A stretch of 64,000 bases of DNA from Poecilobothrus nobilitatus (taxonomy: Eukaryota > Arthropoda > Insecta > Diptera > Dolichopodidae). Below, piece by piece: positions 60,597-64,000 of the stretch. The stretch lies in NCBI GenBank assembly GCA_947095535.1, contig OX352773.1:168156438-168220437 (forward strand). Reading direction: 5' to 3'. How positions within the stretch are numbered: the stretch's first letter is position 1; each line of letters opens with the position of its first letter. The notes beneath the pieces are model-generated. The model searched no databases, was not told the DNA's origin, and saw only the letters and a program-made list of their open reading frames with translations. The translations under genes and the position numbers were made by a program.

Positions 60597-63500
60597 CAGC
60601 GCCGGCCTGACATAATTTTGCGCCCTAGGCAAAAAAGCTAAAAGCGCCCTATTTAAAAAAATACATAGAAATACTATAAAAAAACACAAAGTTTTTATTA
60701 ATTTTTTTCTATATAAAATAAAACAAAACTTAATAAACAAAACTTAAAAAAACAAAAAAACAAAACAATAAAACAAAAAAAATAAAACAAAAGTTAATAA
60801 GGAATTTATATGAATTTACGTGAATGATTTTTTTCTGGCTTTCATGTCAGCAAACTTTTCTATAGCTGTCTCCAGATTTAGGCTTTGTACGACATCATTT
60901 TCTATAGAAATTATAGCCAAATTATTCAACCTCTCTTCTGTCATAGTTGATCTTAAATACGTTTTAATAAGTTTTAGTTTACTAAAACTTCTTTCACCAC
61001 TCGCAACACTAACAGGAATTGTTACAAGGATCCGCAAAGCCACCCACAAATTTGGTACTGTACTTTGCAAATTATTCTCATTTATATATTTTAAATATGT
61101 TAATGGATCATTCACTTCGTCTGGTACCAACTGCTTTAATGATTCGATTTCGTGGCATAATTCGATGCCATTTATATCACTACTAGCATCATTTGTTAAT
61201 TTTATATGTAAATCTTTGCAACTTTTCAGCAACTCATTACGATTATCATTATTTTTTATATTGAATAAGAAACCCCATACATCTTCGAAATCTTTCATTT
61301 GTTGAAACCTTTCGGATATAGATACCAACGATTGATCCAAAATAACATTAAAAACGTGATTTTTGTAATATTTTTCTGGATCATTTACATCGGGAATTTC
61401 ATCATCGCACTCATAAGAAAATTGTTTTTTGCGACGTCTAATTCTTACAGTTTTAAATTGTGAGTTCACATTCAAAAGTGTAGCTAGATCTTTGGCTGAT
61501 TTCAAAGCTTCAGAAAAACCGGATTCTCTATATTCTTCTAGAAAAATTTTACAATTCCAAAGAAGCTGGATTGCATTACTCATATCTAAAGTAACTTTTT
61601 GCATTGATTTGCTAATAATATTAAATTTTGACAAAAGTACGTACCAAACAGATAATGTTACTAGAAACTCCAAATCTTCAATTTTTTCGGCCAAAGAGTT
61701 AGCTTCTGAAACAACTGCAGCATCTGATACTTGGTCTTCCAACTCATTTAATGCATTTCTAATTTCTACAATTTCAAATATTATTGCTTTAATACATTCG
61801 ATTCTACATTCCCATCTCGTTTCACTTAAAGGTTTCGGATTTAATGATTTAACATATTTTTTCAATATATTCCAGCGACCAACAGATGCAGCAAACAAAT
61901 TATAAATTCGTTGAATATAACCAAAAAAATTTATACACGTAATTGAAGAAGAAACACTATCACCAATTAGCAGGTTAAGTGAATGACATCCGCAAGGCAT
62001 AAAAAACGCTCGTGGATTTTCTTTTAAAATTCTAGCTTGCACTCCTTTTTTTTACCTTTCATATTAGCCCCATTGTCATAACCTTGTCCTCTGCAATTTG
62101 CTAATTCCAAATTGAATTCTTCTAACGTTTCTACAATATTATCATACAATCCTTTTCCAGTAGAATCAAAAGCTGGTTTGAAAGAAATAAAATGTTCCTT
62201 AATCTCCATATCCTGAATATCATAAAATCTTAAGGTTACGGAAAGCTGTTCGATATGACTTATATCAGGTGTGCAGTCTAAAATAATGCAAAAATACTTC
62301 GATTTGCGAGCACGAGCCAAAATATGACTTCTTGTCATATCTCCAAGTGTACTTATCAATTGGTTTTGAATAGTTTTTCCACAGTAATGAACATGAATTT
62401 CTTGTGAGATCACCTTGCGCAAGTGCTCATTTAATGGTTAAATCAAATTTTCCTAGAAGTTCAACAAGGCCGAGAAAATTCCCATTATGTGGGACAATTA
62501 GCTTATCACACGAATCCCGAAATGACAAATTATTTTTCGCTAAAAATAATGTTATGTTTATCAATCTTTCTAGGACGTTTTTCCAATTGTGTTTTTCTTG
62601 GGCTATTACAGATTGCAAATTTTTATCAATTGTTTTATTGCCTTTTAATCTTAATCTAGTTTCTATAAAGGTTCTTTCACATTTTAAGTGTGAAACTGAA
62701 CGTTCGTGCATTTTCAAGCTGTCGTAGACATTTTTCCAATCCGATAAGCCACATTTTGCCAGTCCTGACCTAGCTGAACAATCAAAAAGTTTGCAAAATG
62801 AACAAAATACAGAATTTTTGATTTCTGAATAATGCAACCAGTTTCTTAAGAAAATTTCACCATTATCTATATGGCGATAAAATAACGAATTGGAAAAGCT
62901 GCGATTATTTTCGTCTTTTGGATAAATACGTTGTTCATTAAATGTTTTGTTTTCTTCATAGGTTATAATTATATGGTCAACTTCCGTACGTTTTAATGTT
63001 TGAGGCCAAAGTCCAATATCATTATAATTTAAAATATTTTCAAATACTACGGCTACAGAATTATTTGAGTCGTTATTTGAATCAATTAATTCAGTTCCAT
63101 GAGGAAATAAATTATCCTCATCTTCTTCTGATGAAACATTATCAATTTCTGAGCTTGCAGATGTTGAGTTGAAATGTTCATTTTCATCAGTTATGGATAC
63201 TGATTTATTGGACTTAAAATACTTCAATATTTTATCGTGTTTATCAGCATCTTTTTGTGTATTTATTTTTCGTTTGCGGTATTCATACCCACTTAACTTT
63301 TTTGGTGGCATTTTGCTATTGCGGAAAAACATATATATTATATAGATTACTTTTTAATATATTTTTAAACAAATTTAAATTTATTAATCGCACTAATATA
63401 TTTTAATCTTACCGTTTATAAGTACTTAGATTTTTAAAGCACAGAATAAAAATAAATTTACTCGATACAACTTGCAAATAGATATCACTTTCTTTATACT

Positions 63501-63700
63501 TAACGTAGCACTTGACTTGACTAAAAATTAATAACTTTGACGAATTATTTTCTCCGCTCCAATACCCAACCATAGATGAAGAATACTGCATAAAAGCTAA
63601 TGATTTTGTTTTTTATATTTTGACATGCATTTGAATTTTCCTAAGTTTGCTATGTTTATTTTGTTCTTTCTTGAACGTTATATTCAAATTGCAAAAAAGG
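60597..63700 (-). mobile_element. hAT-superfamily DNA transposon (5' end not seen)
   Basis: The 3' terminus is recognisable as CAGCGCCGGCCTGACATAAT followed by TTTGCGCCCTAGGCAAAAAA, a GC-rich inverted-repeat type found on many insect hAT elements of the ZMYM/TTF group. The transposase is read towards this end. The matching terminus (CCTAGGGCGC...GGCCGGCGCTG) is not found before 64000, so it lies beyond the window or is lost; the right coordinate given is approximate. hAT elements make 8-bp target duplications: the eight bases before the terminus are CTCCTATC (60589-60596) and should recur at the far end. It is inserted into an older MITE-like repeat, just 3' of the acidic exon. Confidence 0.85.
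60816..63311 (-). pseudogene. hAT transposase, two single-base frameshifts
   Basis: The start is taken at MPPKKLSGYEYRKRK (63311), the usual N-terminus of the group, although the frame opens further upstream. Order: an acidic Ser-rich linker; a TTF-type zinc finger (FLRNWLHYSEIKNSVFCSFC, then H....SH..C); a DUF4371 region (EKHNWKNVLERLINITLFLA; then YFCIILDCTPDISHIEQLSV and CRGQGYDNGANMKG); FMPCGCHSLNLLIGD; LSETRWECRIE; and the C-terminal hAT dimerisation domain (SVASGERSFSKLKLIKTYLR, STMTEERLNNLAIISIE). Breaks: one extra T (- strand) at about 62429, between LTIK and EHLRKV, and one base missing in an 8-A run at 62046-62053, between NMKGKK and GVQARIL. Otherwise it spans about 830 residues without a stop, so it is young, or the breaks are sequencing errors in the copy. 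The + strand frames at 60820-61305, 61429-61905 and 62404-62727 are shadows. Confidence 0.93.
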
Positions 63701-64000
63701 TTGTTCAATATTATATTATATATAGTTTTTAAAAACGACATTATGTACATATATAGTATATATAGTTTTAAAAAACATTCAAAAGCAATCAAAGAAATAT
63801 TTGAAAGTAACTATAAAAAAAATTCAATCATAATTCTTATCAATTATTACCATGAAAGATGCTTATCATTTTTAATTTTTTTCTTTAGTATAGCATATGC
63901 ATTATTAGTTCTATTTAATTTTTATTATAATGATATACATATATGTAAATAAAAAAATCATAGCATTCATCATTAATAATAAAAATTAGATAGAAAACTA
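63333..64000. other. Upstream of hAT transposase; AT-rich
   Basis: Probably the 5' untranslated region of the hAT element and/or flank. TATATAGTTTTTAAAAACGA / TATATAGTTTTAAAAAACAT is repeated at about 63717-63776. No terminal inverted repeat and no convincing gene are seen. The frames at 63409-63591 and 63647-63952 show no domain. Confidence 0.45.

Noticed and set aside
60820..62727. Three long + strand frames (161, 158 and 107 codons)
   Set aside because: They are antisense shadows of the hAT transposase, whose - strand frame carries all recognisable motifs.
63647..63952. 101-codon + strand frame at the window edge
   Set aside because: Ile/Tyr/Phe/Lys-rich with no domain; composition follows local AT content.

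Overview
The window is nuclear DNA from an animal, most likely an insect and probably a fly (Diptera). It is strongly AT-rich, packed with long A and T homopolymers, TA/ATGT simple repeats and palindromic TACATATGTA-type motifs. It holds no bacterial-style gene array. Its repeats are typical of insects: tRNA-derived SINEs, DINE-1/HINE-like elements carrying (GTCC)n tracts, Tc1/mariner, pogo-like and Harbinger-like elements, hAT transposons and LINE remnants. The species cannot be named from the sequence alone.

Only one host gene is supported, on the + strand, and only through two internal exons: 15963-16088 (42 codons) and 59764-60119/60123. Both are in frame and phase 0 at the junction, and about 43.7 kb of intron separates them. 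The second exon encodes an extremely acidic Asp/Glu tract with a His-Gly run and a glycosaminoglycan-attachment-type sequence (EPGSGDYDDDDD). The product is therefore probably a proteoglycan core protein. The helical first exon followed by an acidic Ser-Gly region resembles the C-terminal part of a glypican (Dally type), but this is tentative. Earlier exons lie upstream or were not recognised. The last exon may end at the TAA at 60121, or may splice at 60119 to an exon outside the window.

Layout. 1-15962: upstream intron or 5' flank with three LINE remnants, three copies of an interspersed 'family B' repeat, a SINE head and a perfect 28-bp-arm hairpin at 12396-12457. 16089-59763: the giant intron. 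It contains family A elements (19224-20870 with 142-bp tandem monomers, 27779-28494, 47466-48285) and family B elements (36455, 43245, 45240, 50752). It also contains SINE1 copies (25012, 46708, 57475), SINE2 pieces, at least five MITE-like elements with terminal inverted repeats, an internally deleted mariner (49315-49784), minisatellites and another LINE fossil (58960-59330). 60120-64000: a MITE-like arm, then a hAT-superfamily transposon on the - strand (TIR from about 60597). Its transposase (60816-63311) is complete apart from two single-base frameshifts; its 5' end is not visible.

Nothing here looks like a cooperating gene system. The biology is that of a long intron serving as a sink for nested mobile elements. 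The most informative items are the two DINE-like families with subterminal inverted repeats, the SINE with a visible target-site duplication, and the nearly intact hAT.
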